Of a stretch of 64,000 nt of DNA, positions 49,777 through 60,583 are shown piece after piece. Each line of letters starts with the position of its first letter. Position 1 is the stretch's first letter. Source of the DNA: Ornithinimicrobium cavernae (lineage in GTDB: Bacteria > Actinomycetota > Actinomycetes > Actinomycetales > Dermatophilaceae); the NCBI RefSeq assembly GCF_003121625.1, contig NZ_QDDJ01000017.1:1-64000 (forward strand). Direction: 5' to 3'. A program made the position numbers and the translations under genes. The notes beneath the pieces were generated by a model. That model was not told where the DNA came from and did not search any database. It saw only the letters and a program-made list of their open reading frames with translations.

Positions 49777-52527
49777 ATGCGGCATACCCCCGTTCTTGCC
49801 ACCAAGCTGTTCGTGCCGGCGCGGCGGGCGACCTCGGTGCCGCGCCCCAGACTGTTCGCGCAGCTGGACACGACCCTGGCGGCGGGCAACCGTCTCACGC
49901 TCCTGTCCGCCCCGGCAGGCTTCGGCAAGACCACCCTCATCACCGACTGGCTCGCCGAGCTGGGGTCGCGGCCCGCGGAGACCCGGGTCGGGTGGTTGTC
50001 CCTCGATGCGGACGACAACGACCTCAGCCGCCTGCTCGCCCACCTGACCGCCGCCCTCAGCCGCTCCGGGATCGAGGTCGACCCCGCGCCGACCGCGACG
50101 CACGACGGCTCCCCGGCGACGGCGATGACCGGCATCCTCAACGAGGTGACGCGCGCCGCCGAGCGCTCGCCGGGGACGCACTGGGTCCTGGTCTGCGACG
50201 ACTTCCACGTCCTCACGGACCCGGGCGCCCACGAGGCGTTCTCCTTCCTCGTCGACCACGTCCCCCCGGAGCTGCACCTGGTGGTGGCCACCCGGGCCGA
50301 CCCGCCCCTGCCCCTGGCCCGGCTGCGCGGGCGCGGGGAGCTCACCGAGCTGCGGGCCGCCGACCTGCGCTGCACACCGGGTGAGGCGACGGAGTTCCTG
50401 AACCGCGTGATGGGGCTGAGCCTGACCGACGCCGACGTGGCGGCCCTCGAGGAGCGGACCGAGGGGTGGATCGCCGGGCTGCAGCTCGCCGCGCTGTCCC
50501 TGCGCGGCGTCCACGAACGGCACGCGGTGGACGCCTTCCTCGAGGACTTCACCGGCAGCAACCGGTTCATCATCGACTACCTGGTCGACGAGGTCCTGGC
50601 CCGCCAGCCCGCCGAGGTCCGCCACTTCCTGCTGCGCACCTCCGTCCTCGACCGGCTGACCGCGAGCCTGTGCGACGCCGTCACCGGGCGCGACGACGGC
50701 AGCACGATGCTGGACCGGCTCGAGCGCGGCAATCTGTTCGCCGTCCACCTCGACGACCAGCGCCACTGGTACCGCTACCACCACCTCTTCGCGGACGTGC
50801 TCGGCGCGCGCCTGCTGGCCGAGCACCCGGAGGAGCTGCCCGTGCTGCACCGGCGGGCCAGCGACTGGTTCGCCGCCCACGACCTGCCCGTCCGGGCCGT
50901 CCGCCACGCCCTGGCCGCGGAGGACCTCACCCGGGCTGCCCGCCTGATGGAGGAGGCCCTCCCGGCCGTGCGACGGGCGCGCCAGGACAGCCTGCTGGTG
51001 ACCTGGGTGCAGGCGCTGCCCGACGCCGTGGTGCGCCGGAGCCCGGTCCTGAGCCTCGTCGCCGCCTGGTCGCAGCTCGTCGCCGGCCGGCTCGACGCCG
51101 TGGAGGGCCACCTCGACGCCGCCGGCCGGGCGTTGGCGGCGGGCGCGGACGACCCCGACCTGGCAGGGGAGTGGGCCCCGACCGAGGACCTGCGCACCGC
51201 ACCCGCCATGATCGCCGTCTACCGCGCCGCGCTCGCCCAGGCACGCGGGGACGTGACCGCCACCGCCGGTCACGCGCGCGAGGCCCTGGACCTGGCGGGC
51301 CCCGAGGACCACTTCGTCCGGGCAGCCGGTCTGGGCTATCTCGGGCTGGCCGGCTGGGCCAGGGGTGACGTCGCCGAGGCCCTGACGACCTTCGACTCGG
51401 CGGTGCAGAGCCTCCACAGCGCAGGCAACCTGGTCGACGAGCTGGACGCCACGATCGTGCGGGCGGACATGATGGTCGCGCTGGGCCGGCCGGGCCGCGC
51501 GCGTCGGCTCTACGCGGACACCCTGGAGCGCGTCACCGCCGCGGGGGAGCCCTTCCCCAGGGTCACGGCCGACCTGCACGTCGGGCTGGCCGAGCTCGAT
51601 CTCGAGCTGGACGACCTGCCCGGTGCCGAGGAGCACCTGGAGACGGCCCGCGCGCTCGGACACCGTGCGTCCGTCACGGAGAACCGGCACCGCTGGTTCG
51701 TCGCCTCCGCAGGGGTCCGGGCCGCGCGGGGTGACTACCAGGCTGCGGCGGGACTGCTGGACCGGGCAGAGGCGCTGTATCGGCCCGGGTTCTATCCGGA
51801 GGTCCGCCCTATCCCGGCGGTCAGGGCCCGTGTGCAGATCGCGGCGGGAGACCTGGACCCGGCGTGGGTGTGGGCGCGGGAGCGCGGCCTGGGCGTCGAG
51901 GACGCGCCGGTCTACCTGCGCGAGTTCGAGCACCTGACGTTCGTGCGGCTGCTGCTGGCGGGGCAGCACCCCTCGCACGGAGCTGACCCTGCCGATGACG
52001 CTGCGCCGGCCGACGCCGCACTGCGCCTGCTGGACCAGTTGCACGTCGCGGCCGGTGGCGCGGGCCGTGCGGGCAGCCTCGTCGAGATCCGCTGCCTGCA
52101 GGCGCTCGCCCACGGCGCCCGGGGCGACCGCGAGCAGGCCCTGGCCGCCCTGGAGTCGACCTGGCTCGAGGCCCCCGAGCCGGCGGGGTGTGTCCGGCTC
52201 TACCTGGACGAGGGCGAGCCGATGCGTGAGCTGCTCCGGCACGCCGTCGCGCACGGCGCACCGGTGCCCGAGCGCCTGCGGCGGCGCCTGGCCAGCGGCA
52301 ACCCGACGACGTCCAGGACACATCCCGTCCTGGCCGACCCGCTGAGCGCGCGCGAGACCGAGGTGCTGCACCTGCTCGACAGCGACCTCACCGGCCCGGA
52401 GATCGCCCGGCAGCTCTATGTCTCGCTCAACACACTGCGGACCCACACCAAGCGCATCTACACCAAGCTCGGTGTCACGCACCGGGCCGCGGCCGTGCGC
52501 CGGGCCCGGGACCTCGGTCTCCTGTAG
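49777..52527 (+). CDS. LuxR family (LAL/MalT-like) ATP-dependent regulator
   Basis: A 916-residue regulator of the LAL type. It begins LATKLFVPARRATSVPRPRL, has Walker A APAGFGKTTLI near residue 48, Walker B-like WVLVCDDFHVLTD near 135, a winged helix and TPR-like region in the middle, and a C-terminal LuxR helix-turn-helix (SARETEVLHLLDSDLTGPEI, then YVSLNTLRTHTKRIYTKLGV). Such proteins bind a small ligand and activate transcription. The start is uncertain: GTG 49753 overlaps the kinase stop, while ATG 49777 follows GGGAGG by 14 bases; I use the ATG. The gene directly follows the kinase gene and precedes an operon of small, mostly membrane proteins at 52663-54829, its natural target. Confidence 0.88.
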   Translation: MRHTPVLATKLFVPARRATSVPRPRLFAQLDTTLAAGNRLTLLSAPAGFGKTTLITDWLAELGSRPAETRVGWLSLDADDNDLSRLLAHLTAALSRSGIEVDPAPTATHDGSPATAMTGILNEVTRAAERSPGTHWVLVCDDFHVLTDPGAHEAFSFLVDHVPPELHLVVATRADPPLPLARLRGRGELTELRAADLRCTPGEATEFLNRVMGLSLTDADVAALEERTEGWIAGLQLAALSLRGVHERHAVDAFLEDFTGSNRFIIDYLVDEVLARQPAEVRHFLLRTSVLDRLTASLCDAVTGRDDGSTMLDRLERGNLFAVHLDDQRHWYRYHHLFADVLGARLLAEHPEELPVLHRRASDWFAAHDLPVRAVRHALAAEDLTRAARLMEEALPAVRRARQDSLLVTWVQALPDAVVRRSPVLSLVAAWSQLVAGRLDAVEGHLDAAGRALAAGADDPDLAGEWAPTEDLRTAPAMIAVYRAALAQARGDVTATAGHAREALDLAGPEDHFVRAAGLGYLGLAGWARGDVAEALTTFDSAVQSLHSAGNLVDELDATIVRADMMVALGRPGRARRLYADTLERVTAAGEPFPRVTADLHVGLAELDLELDDLPGAEEHLETARALGHRASVTENRHRWFVASAGVRAARGDYQAAAGLLDRAEALYRPGFYPEVRPIPAVRARVQIAAGDLDPAWVWARERGLGVEDAPVYLREFEHLTFVRLLLAGQHPSHGADPADDAAPADAALRLLDQLHVAAGGAGRAGSLVEIRCLQALAHGARGDREQALAALESTWLEAPEPAGCVRLYLDEGEPMRELLRHAVAHGAPVPERLRRRLASGNPTTSRTHPVLADPLSARETEVLHLLDSDLTGPEIARQLYVSLNTLRTHTKRIYTKLGVTHRAAAVRRARDLGLL

Positions 52528-52564
52528 GGGGCGGGGCGGGCACCGGCCGACGATCACATCGGCA

Positions 52565-52593
52565 GTCACCACACATGGTGACGACCGGTCACC
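52565..52593. promoter_or_regulatory. Alternating inverted repeats GTCACC-GGTGAC-GTCACC
   Basis: GTCACC (52565-52570), GGTGAC (52577-52582) and GTCACC (52588-52593). The middle block can pair with either neighbour, so two exclusive hairpins or overlapping operators are possible. Located in the 135-base gap between the LAL regulator gene and the operon at 52663. Confidence 0.55.
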
Positions 52594-52662
52594 CCGGCGC
52601 GCCCTACGTTGCGGAGATCCGCGGCACTCCCGCCACGGACCGCACGAGAGCTGGAGCAGGTC

Positions 52663-53358
52663 ATGGCCATCAACCCCACCACCCTCACCCGGGGCGCCGC
52701 GCTCTCCGCCATCGCTGGCGGAGCCCTCTTCATCGGCGTCCAGATCGGGCACCCCCACATGGACGTCGAGTCCATCACCACCACCGAGGTGATCGTCCGC
52801 AACACCCTGAAGCTCGTGATGGTCGCCCTCGTCCTGTGCGGCATCACGGGCATGTTCCTCAGCCAGGTCCGCCGGAACGGCGTCCTCGGGCTCATCGGCT
52901 ACGTCCTGTTCGCGCTCGGCTACCTGCTCATCATGGGCACCACCTTCGCCTCGGCGTATGTGCTGCCCGCCATCGCGGACACGGACCCCGCGTTCGTCGC
53001 GGACGTCATCGCGGCGGGCACCGGCGGCAGTCCCGCCGGTGACCTCGGGTGGTTGGCGGTCGCCTTCCAGGTCCAGGGCGCCGCCTACCTGGGTGGTGGG
53101 CTGCTGCTGGGCATCGCCCTGTTCCGTGCGGGCGTCCTCGCTCGCTGGGCGGCCGCGCTGCTCGCGCTGAGCGGCGTCGTCAGCGCGGCGCTCGTGGTGA
53201 TGCCGGACGCGTTCTACCGCCTGCTGGCCTGGCCCAACGGCATCGCCATGATCGGTCTCGGCTACTCCCTGTGGGCCACCACCCGTGCCGTGAGCACCGC
53301 CACCTCCGCGGCGGGTGCTGTGGGCGACGCGCCGGTGGCGATCGCGGGTGCGGAATGA
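52663..53358 (+). CDS. Multi-pass membrane protein (DUF4386-like)
   Basis: A 231-residue protein with about six hydrophobic segments (LSAIAGGALFIGVQIG, VMVALVLCGITGMFL, VLFALGYLLIMGTTF, AYLGGGLLLGIALF, AALLALSGVVSAALVV). The layout resembles the DUF4386-like actinobacterial membrane proteins, of unknown role. The helix TM1 is followed by HPHMDVESITTTEVIVRNTL in a loop. First gene of a tight group of four. GGAGCAGG at 52653-52660 supports the ATG. Its stop overlaps the next start (ATGA). Confidence 0.75.
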   Translation: MAINPTTLTRGAALSAIAGGALFIGVQIGHPHMDVESITTTEVIVRNTLKLVMVALVLCGITGMFLSQVRRNGVLGLIGYVLFALGYLLIMGTTFASAYVLPAIADTDPAFVADVIAAGTGGSPAGDLGWLAVAFQVQGAAYLGGGLLLGIALFRAGVLARWAAALLALSGVVSAALVVMPDAFYRLLAWPNGIAMIGLGYSLWATTRAVSTATSAAGAVGDAPVAIAGAE

Positions 53359-54065
53359 CACCGCACACCAGCACGGTGCTCCGGGCCGAGCAGCATCAGG
53401 CCGGTGGTCCCGGGCGGTCGAGCTGGCTGGTCCCCGCCGCGCTGGTCGCGCTCGGCACGGTCCCGGTGGTCGCGGGCTCGCTCCGTCTCGCCGACCTGTC
53501 CGGGGCCGCCACGGGTATGCCGGTGGACCCGCGCTACGACGCCTCACCCCTACCTGTCGTGACCCACATCGTCTGCGCCACCGTGTTCGCCATCGTCGGA
53601 GCCTTCCAGTTCGCGCCGCGGCTGCGCCAACGACGTCCTGCCTGGCACCGGCGGGCCGGGCGCGTGCTGGTGGTGGCGGGACTGGGTGTGGCCCTGTCCG
53701 CGCTGTGGCTCAACCAGTTCTTCCCTCGGGCGGAGGCCTCCCGCGAGGTCCTGTATCCCCTCCGGCTCGCGTTCGGCACGGCGATGGTGGTCACGATCGT
53801 CCTCGGGTTCCGTGCGGCGCGCCGCCGCGACTTCACCCGCCACCGCGCCTGGATGATCCGCAGCTACGCGATCGGCCTGGTCGCCGGCACCCAGGTCCTG
53901 ACCCTCGGCCTGGGTGCGCGGATCCTCGGCACCCACGACGTGACGACAGCGTTGCTCATGGCCTTCGCCTGGGTGGTCAACCTGGCCGTGGCGGAGCGAG
54001 CGATCCGCACCGGCCCACGGCGTCGTCGGGCACCGGAGCGCTCGGCGCAGCCGGCGTCGCCATGA
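53355..54065 (+). CDS. DUF2306-type multi-pass membrane protein
   Basis: A 236-residue membrane protein with about six to seven hydrophobic segments. Typical DUF2306-like features are HIVCATVFAIVGAFQFAPRL with the following RRPAWHRRAGRVLVV (His/Arg-rich turn), and DFTRHRAWMIRSYAIG. Conserved histidines near the membrane ends (H in THIVCA, H in AWHRRAG, H in TRHRAW) could bind heme or metal, but this is speculation. Translated in overlap with the genes on both sides (ATGA on both ends), so the three genes belong to one operon. Function unknown. Confidence 0.8.
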   Translation: MTPHTSTVLRAEQHQAGGPGRSSWLVPAALVALGTVPVVAGSLRLADLSGAATGMPVDPRYDASPLPVVTHIVCATVFAIVGAFQFAPRLRQRRPAWHRRAGRVLVVAGLGVALSALWLNQFFPRAEASREVLYPLRLAFGTAMVVTIVLGFRAARRRDFTRHRAWMIRSYAIGLVAGTQVLTLGLGARILGTHDVTTALLMAFAWVVNLAVAERAIRTGPRRRRAPERSAQPASP

Positions 54066-54385
54066 GCGACGGCCCGGACAGGCGAGCCACCCCGGGCGTC
54101 GAGGACGCAGGGCGCGGCTACCAGATCACCCTGGCCGGGCACCTCGACGCGCACTGGTCGACCTGGTTGGCCGGCCTGACCCTCACCCACGAGGAGGACG
54201 GCACCACGACCCTGCGTGGCGTCGTGTCCGACCAGGCGCAGCTACACGGCCTGCTCGGCAGGATCCGCGACCTGGGCGTCGCCCTGATCTCCGTGATACC
54301 ACTCGGCCCCGGCAGCACCGACCCCATCCATCCCAGCAGCACCGACCCCATCCATCCCAGCACCACCGAGCCCACCCAGGAGTGA
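54062..54385 (+). CDS. Small soluble protein with SSTDPIHP repeats, unknown function
   Basis: A 107-residue protein. Residues about 18-85 form an alpha/beta core: YQITLAGHLDAHWSTWLAGL, TTTLRGVVSDQAQLHGLL, LGVALISVIPL. The pattern of a two-stranded core with a central helix is that of small actinobacterial proteins that accompany LAL-regulated membrane operons, but no named family is assured. The C-terminus carries the repeated sequence GSTDPIHPSSTDPIHPST (two perfect copies of STDPIHPS), a short tandem duplication. Overlaps the upstream gene by four bases. Confidence 0.65.
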   Translation: MSDGPDRRATPGVEDAGRGYQITLAGHLDAHWSTWLAGLTLTHEEDGTTTLRGVVSDQAQLHGLLGRIRDLGVALISVIPLGPGSTDPIHPSSTDPIHPSTTEPTQE

Positions 54386-54388
54386 CCC

Positions 54389-54829
54389 GTGTCCACGCTC
54401 ACCACGGAACCACGCACCACCCACGTCCCGCCCGAGCTGACGCTCGTGCAGCTCCACCTCATGCGCGCCGGCTTCCTCCTCATGGGCGTCGGGATCGCCC
54501 TGGTGAAGTGGCCACTGCTCATCGACGGCGCCGACTCCCTGCCCCTGTTCGAGGGAGTGGTCGTCTGTCTGCTCACCGCCATGTCCCTCCTGGCCTTCCT
54601 GGGGCTGCGTTATCCGGTCAGGCTGCTCCCGCTGCTGCTGTTCGAGGTGGCGTGGAAGCTGCTCTGGCTGGCGGTGGTGGCCCTGCCGAGTGCCGTGGCA
54701 GGCGACCTCGACCCCGCTACGCAGGAGGTCGTGGTCAGCTGCTCCCTGGTGGTCGTCATCATCGCCGTCACCCCGTGGCGGTATGCCTGGCGCACCTATG
54801 CGCGGGCCCCCGGCGACCGGTGGCGCTAG
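54389..54829 (+). CDS. Small four-helix membrane protein, unknown function
   Basis: A 146-residue membrane protein with about four hydrophobic segments (AGFLLMGVGIALVKWPLLI, VVVCLLTAMSLLAFLGL, LLPLLLFEVAWKLLWLAVVAL, VVVSCSLVVVIIAVTPW). A GTG start at 54389 follows CCAGGAG by six bases and comes three bases after the previous stop. The TM3 helix contains the conserved-looking FEVAWKLLW. No named family is recognised with confidence. Last gene of the operon 52663-54829; the gap behind it holds the rpoD promoter. Confidence 0.72.
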   Translation: MSTLTTEPRTTHVPPELTLVQLHLMRAGFLLMGVGIALVKWPLLIDGADSLPLFEGVVVCLLTAMSLLAFLGLRYPVRLLPLLLFEVAWKLLWLAVVALPSAVAGDLDPATQEVVVSCSLVVVIIAVTPWRYAWRTYARAPGDRWR

Positions 54830-54886
54830 CCACGCGACGGGGAACAAAGAGCAACAGCGCAGGTCAGCACGGGTTGTCCCACCGCG

Positions 54887-54919
54887 GGAACATCGCCGCG
54901 AACTTCCTGGTTCTATAAT
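54887..54919 (+). promoter_or_regulatory. Overlapping promoters of rpoD
   Basis: A perfect -10 TATAAT is at 54914-54919. Overlapping it is GGAAC (54887-54891), an 18-base spacer and GTT (54910-54912), the pattern of SigR/SigH-type stress promoters (GGAAT-N18-GTT). A housekeeping -35 for TATAAT is not obvious. The remaining 135 bases up to the start codon form a leader with no clear hairpin. Confidence 0.6.
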
Positions 54920-55053
54920 GTCAACAGGTGCCTATCCGCTCCCTCGAGTGGATCGCCTGGATTGCCAACACTCACATACGTCCTGGGCGCTCCGCCGTGC
55001 CCGGCGCGCTTCCCCCGAGTCCGCCGCCCTCGAGCTCCCCACGAAAGTAGCTG

Positions 55054-56775
<1,722 letters not shown>

Positions 56776-56789
56776 TCAGCACGACCCGG

Positions 56790-56845
56790 CCGGTCGGCAT
56801 ACGACCGGTTGCCTGTGCCCTGCCCCGCACGTCGGGGCGGGGCAC
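56790..56845 (+). terminator. Tandem terminator hairpins of rpoD
   Basis: CCGGTC-GGCATAC-GACCGG (56790-56808), then GTGCCCTGCCCCG pairs with CGGGGCGGGGCAC (56815-56845). The second stem is 13 bp long. The heptamer GGCATAC forms the loop of the first. Confidence 0.8.
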
Positions 56846-56910
56846 AGTGCGTCTCGGGGGTATGCCGTGGGGTCGCGGCCCGTGGACCCGCCGGCTCAGC
56901 AGTCGTCGGC

Positions 56911-57213
56911 TCAGCGTCGCAGATCGAGAGCGAGCACCAGGTCGAGGGCGTCCTCCACCGCGTCCAGGTCGGCGCGGGCGAGGTGGTCGACCCTCCGACC
57001 GAGCCGGGTGACGTCGACCGCCCGCAGCTGTTCGACCAGGACGCAGGTGCGGCGTCCCGCGAGCCCGACCTCCGGCCGGAACACCCGCGGCGCGACGGAC
57101 GTGGACGTCGGCGCGAGGAGCACCGTGGACAGGGGGAGATCCTCGGACCGGAGGATGACGGCGAGTCGCCTGCCGCGCTGCTCATGACCACGTGCGCGCG
57201 GGTTGTGAGGCAC
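56911..57213 (-). CDS. MazF/PemK-family toxin, N-terminally short, probably degenerate
   Basis: A 100-residue frame that aligns by eye with MazF/PemK endoribonucleases from GHEQRGRRLAVILRS to the end: DLPLSTVLLAPTSTS, VFRPEVGLAGRRTCVLVEQL, RAVDVTRLGRRVDHL. The first strand, normally RGEIWxxDL, is missing; a stop codon (TAG) lies in frame just upstream of the GTG start, so it cannot be restored by choosing another start. The catalytic region of MazF needs that N-terminal strand, so this may be inactive. No antitoxin gene is adjacent; the upstream neighbour, 15 bases away, is the NHL-repeat protein. It may also be a real short variant. Confidence is in the family, not the activity. Confidence 0.65.
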   Translation of the reverse strand: MPHNPRARGHEQRGRRLAVILRSEDLPLSTVLLAPTSTSVAPRVFRPEVGLAGRRTCVLVEQLRAVDVTRLGRRVDHLARADLDAVEDALDLVLALDLRR

Positions 57214-57227
57214 CTGTGGCTATCCAC

Positions 57228-60200
57228 TCACCGGGGCTGCCTGAGTCGCCAGACCAGGACGGCCCCGCCCAGCAGCGCCAGGCCACCGGCACCGGCGGTG
57301 ATCCCCACCCAGGGGAGCTGGCCCGGCGGGACGACCTCGGCCGGGCGCACCAGGGCCGAGACGCGGGCCAGCTGTCCGTTGCCGTAGTGCGACAGCGTGT
57401 ACACGTTGCCGTGGCGGTCCGCCGCCACCCGCACGTTGGACTGGGGGCCGGTCCACAGGCCGTCGTGGAAGGCGTACGTGTCCTCGGCGGGGTCGACGAC
57501 CAGGACGCCCTCGGACGCCACCAGGAAGAGGTGACCCTCCGGGCCGACGGCCAGGTCCCGGGGCTGACCGGACGGCAGGGCGGTCGCGGTCCCGAACGGC
57601 TCCTCGGCCAGGTCGGCACCGGCCTTCGCGTCCAGACCGACCACGACGGTCGCGCCGCCCTCGGCGTCGAGCCGGAGCACCTGACCCGTCCCGAGGTCGA
57701 GGCCGTAGAGCGTGCCGTCCGGGCCGCTCGCGATCGAGACCAGCTGCTCCGTGTCGGCGAGGGGGACGGGCTCGGCCAGGCCCTCTGGCGTGACCCGGTA
57801 GAGCACCTTCCGCGCCGCGGCACCGCCGTGGGGTTCCAGGTGGACCAGGACGTAGACGGAGCCGTCCGGCCCCGCCGCCAGGTCGTGCACGCCGGTGCCG
57901 AGGTCGAGGCTGAGCGCAGGGACCGCCTCCCGGGGCTCCCGCAGCGGCCCGCCGCCGGCCACCAGCACGTCACGACCGTCCGGCAGGACCCGGCTCACCG
58001 TGCGTCCGTCGGAGACGTACATCGCGTCGCCGGAGGTGAGGCGGCTCCCGGCGAACGAGCCGAACCGGCTGACCGACTCACCGACCGCCCACGTCCCCGC
58101 CGGACCGGTGACCAGCGGTGTCCCGTCCGGCCCGAGGGCCAGGTCCTGCAACCCCAGCAGCGCCGCGTCCGTGGCCGGACCCTGTCCGCCAGGGACGTCG
58201 TCCGGGGCGGTCTCGACGACCAGCTCCAGTGCCCCCTCTCCGGTCAGCCGGTAGACCCGCTCCGGCACCGTCGTGGCGATGACCAGCTGACCGTCCGGGT
58301 CGAGCGCCAGCGAGAGCGGCTCGCCGATCGGCGTCTCCACCGCAGGGCCGCCGGTGGCCTGCTCGTCGGGGAGCCGGCCGTTGCCGGCGACCGTCGTGAC
58401 GGTGCCGTCCGGAGCGAGCCGCCGGACCCGCGCGTTGTAGGTGTCGGCGACGTAGAGCTCGTCGTCGGGGCCCACGAGCAACCCGACCGGCGTGTTCAGC
58501 TCGGCCTCGGCACCGGGGCCGCCGTCCCCGCCGAACCCGCCCTCGTCCAGCCCGTGATAGCTGTCACCCAGCACGGTCGTCAGGGTGCCGTCCGGAGCGA
58601 TCCGCCGCACGTGCGGCATACCGCTCTCGGTCAGATAGACGTTGCCCCTGCTGTCCACCGCCACGTCCGCCGGCTCCGACAGGCTCGCCTCGGTCGCCGG
58701 GTGCCCGTCGGCCTCGTCGGCCCAGCGCTCGCCGCCCCCGGCGATCGTCTCCAGGGAGCCGTCCGGCGCGACGCGGTGCACCAGGACCCCGTCGGCGACA
58801 TAGACCGTCCCCTCCCGGTCGGTGGCGATCCCACGGATCAGCTCGAACGACTCGGCCGGTGTCTGGCCCCCGCCGGCGACCCGGGTCATCGTCCCGTCGT
58901 CGTGCAGCTCCCAGAGGCGGTCCGGCTCGGCGATCAGCAGCGTCCCGTCCGGGGTGGTCGCAAGATCCTGTATGCCGTCCAGCACGTACTCGTCGGCGCT
59001 CACCGTGTCGGGGGTCGGGGTGTCCTCTGCCGCGCCGTCCGGCCTCGGCCAGACCCCGGCGAGGACCGACGTGGTGCCGTCGGCCTCCACCCGGCGCACG
59101 GTCGCCGTGGCCGGGTCCCCGAACACGACGGCACCGTCGCCCTGCACCGCCACACCGGACTGGACCGGGTAGAAGTACTGCTGCGCGAGCGGGCGCTCGG
59201 CGGGCTCGGTGTCGGCGCCGGCCAGGTGCCGGACCTCCCCGGCCGCTGCCGCCGCGAACGGGTCGGCCGTGGTCGGGGCCTCCCCGGAGACCTCGGTCGC
59301 CGGGCGGCCGGTCAGCGAGAGCCGCAGCACCAGCTCGCCGCGGGTGAACACGGCGTCGCCACCGGGCAGGACGTCGAGGCTGCTCACCTGACCGACGAAG
59401 CCCCGCACGGTGGAGATGCGCCCGTCCCCGTCGACGCGGCGGATCGCCGCGTTCGTGGCGTCACCGACGAGGACGTCACCGCCGGGGGTGACCGCCAGTC
59501 CCTGGAGCCGGTCGCCCAGCAGGGCGCCTCCTGCCGCACCACCGTCCCCGCTGTAGCCCACCTCGCCCGTGCCGGCGAGCACGTCGAGCGTCCCGTCTGG
59601 CAGGACGGCCATGACCCGGGCGTGCTGCTCCGCGGTGAAGAACAGCGTCCCGGCATAGGGCCCGCTGTCGGCCACGGCGAGCGTGCCGGGCCAGCCGATC
59701 GCGTAGTCGGTCGCGGGCCGGGTGCCGTCGGCGTCGTTGCGCTGCAGGTCGCCGCCACCGGCGACCACCCGCACGCGGCCGTCCGGGTCGACCGCGATGA
59801 TCCGGGCGTCCCCACGCAGGTAGGCGTACACGGTGCCGTCCGCGGCGACCGCCACGTCGACGGCCTTGCTGACGGCGACGGACTCCCCGGGCACGCTCTC
59901 GCCGGGCGCGGGCAGCTCGCCGTCCCCGCCCCCGGCCAGGACCGTCGTCCCGCCGTCCGGGCTCACGCGCGTGATGTCCTCGTTCGCCCCGACGACGAGC
60001 GTGCCGTCGTCGGCGACGTCCGCGGAGAGCGGGGTGTTGCTGGGGCTGTAGGACCACCCCTCGACGTCCAGGTCGATGTCGTTCTCGGGCGAGCGCATCG
60101 CCCGCGCGACGGTGGTGATCGTGCCGTCGGGGTCCACGGCCCGGAGCCGCCGGTTGCCCCGGTCGGCGATGTAGACGGTGCCGTCCGGGGCCGCCGCGAC

Positions 60201-60518
60201 CTGGAGCCGGTCGTTCAGCAGGGCGTCGGTCGCCGGGCCGCCGTCGCCGGAGTAGCCCGGGCCGCTGGGGCCGACCCGGCCCGCGAGCCGGGTCACCTCC
60301 CCGACGACCGGCTCGGTCGCCGCGGTGGTGTCCTCCGCAGTGGCAGTGGCACCGGGGGCGGTCTCCTCCGCCGTGGTGCCCTCCGAGGTGGCCTCCGCCG
60401 TGGTGTCCGCCGTCACCGGAGCGGTGGTCAGTCCGGCGAGGGACACCACCACTGCCGCTGCGGCGGACAGGAGCAGGGCGTGGCGCGGGCGCGGTCGGTC
60501 GGTGTCAGTTGTCAGCAC
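57228..60518 (-). CDS. Surface-anchored NHL-repeat (beta-propeller) protein
   Basis: A 1096-residue exported protein. An N-terminal signal peptide ([20 protein letters not shown]) is followed by a Thr/Ala/Glu-rich stalk (residues 35-75), then many NHL-like blades with the signatures [34 protein letters not shown] and [20 protein letters not shown], probably two propellers or more. A single C-terminal membrane helix ([20 protein letters not shown]) ends in RLRQPR inside, so the protein is anchored in the membrane with its propellers outside. No catalytic motif. The blades commonly bind proteins or carbohydrates. Start is GTG 60518. The truncated MazF gene follows. Confidence 0.9.
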   Translation of the reverse strand: MLTTDTDRPRPRHALLLSAAAAVVVSLAGLTTAPVTADTTAEATSEGTTAEETAPGATATAEDTTAATEPVVGEVTRLAGRVGPSGPGYSGDGGPATDALLNDRLQVAAAPDGTVYIADRGNRRLRAVDPDGTITTVARAMRSPENDIDLDVEGWSYSPSNTPLSADVADDGTLVVGANEDITRVSPDGGTTVLAGGGDGELPAPGESVPGESVAVSKAVDVAVAADGTVYAYLRGDARIIAVDPDGRVRVVAGGGDLQRNDADGTRPATDYAIGWPGTLAVADSGPYAGTLFFTAEQHARVMAVLPDGTLDVLAGTGEVGYSGDGGAAGGALLGDRLQGLAVTPGGDVLVGDATNAAIRRVDGDGRISTVRGFVGQVSSLDVLPGGDAVFTRGELVLRLSLTGRPATEVSGEAPTTADPFAAAAAGEVRHLAGADTEPAERPLAQQYFYPVQSGVAVQGDGAVVFGDPATATVRRVEADGTTSVLAGVWPRPDGAAEDTPTPDTVSADEYVLDGIQDLATTPDGTLLIAEPDRLWELHDDGTMTRVAGGGQTPAESFELIRGIATDREGTVYVADGVLVHRVAPDGSLETIAGGGERWADEADGHPATEASLSEPADVAVDSRGNVYLTESGMPHVRRIAPDGTLTTVLGDSYHGLDEGGFGGDGGPGAEAELNTPVGLLVGPDDELYVADTYNARVRRLAPDGTVTTVAGNGRLPDEQATGGPAVETPIGEPLSLALDPDGQLVIATTVPERVYRLTGEGALELVVETAPDDVPGGQGPATDAALLGLQDLALGPDGTPLVTGPAGTWAVGESVSRFGSFAGSRLTSGDAMYVSDGRTVSRVLPDGRDVLVAGGGPLREPREAVPALSLDLGTGVHDLAAGPDGSVYVLVHLEPHGGAAARKVLYRVTPEGLAEPVPLADTEQLVSIASGPDGTLYGLDLGTGQVLRLDAEGGATVVVGLDAKAGADLAEEPFGTATALPSGQPRDLAVGPEGHLFLVASEGVLVVDPAEDTYAFHDGLWTGPQSNVRVAADRHGNVYTLSHYGNGQLARVSALVRPAEVVPPGQLPWVGITAGAGGLALLGGAVLVWRLRQPR

Positions 60519-60583
60519 GCTGCGAGGTTAGGAAGCCCCGCTTTCATTCCACTGTCAGAGCGCCCGACCGCCCGGGCGCGGGT

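Noticed and set aside
49603-53547. 1314-residue leftward frame opposite the LAL regulator
   Set aside because: Shadow frame over a gene with Walker A and a LuxR helix-turn-helix.
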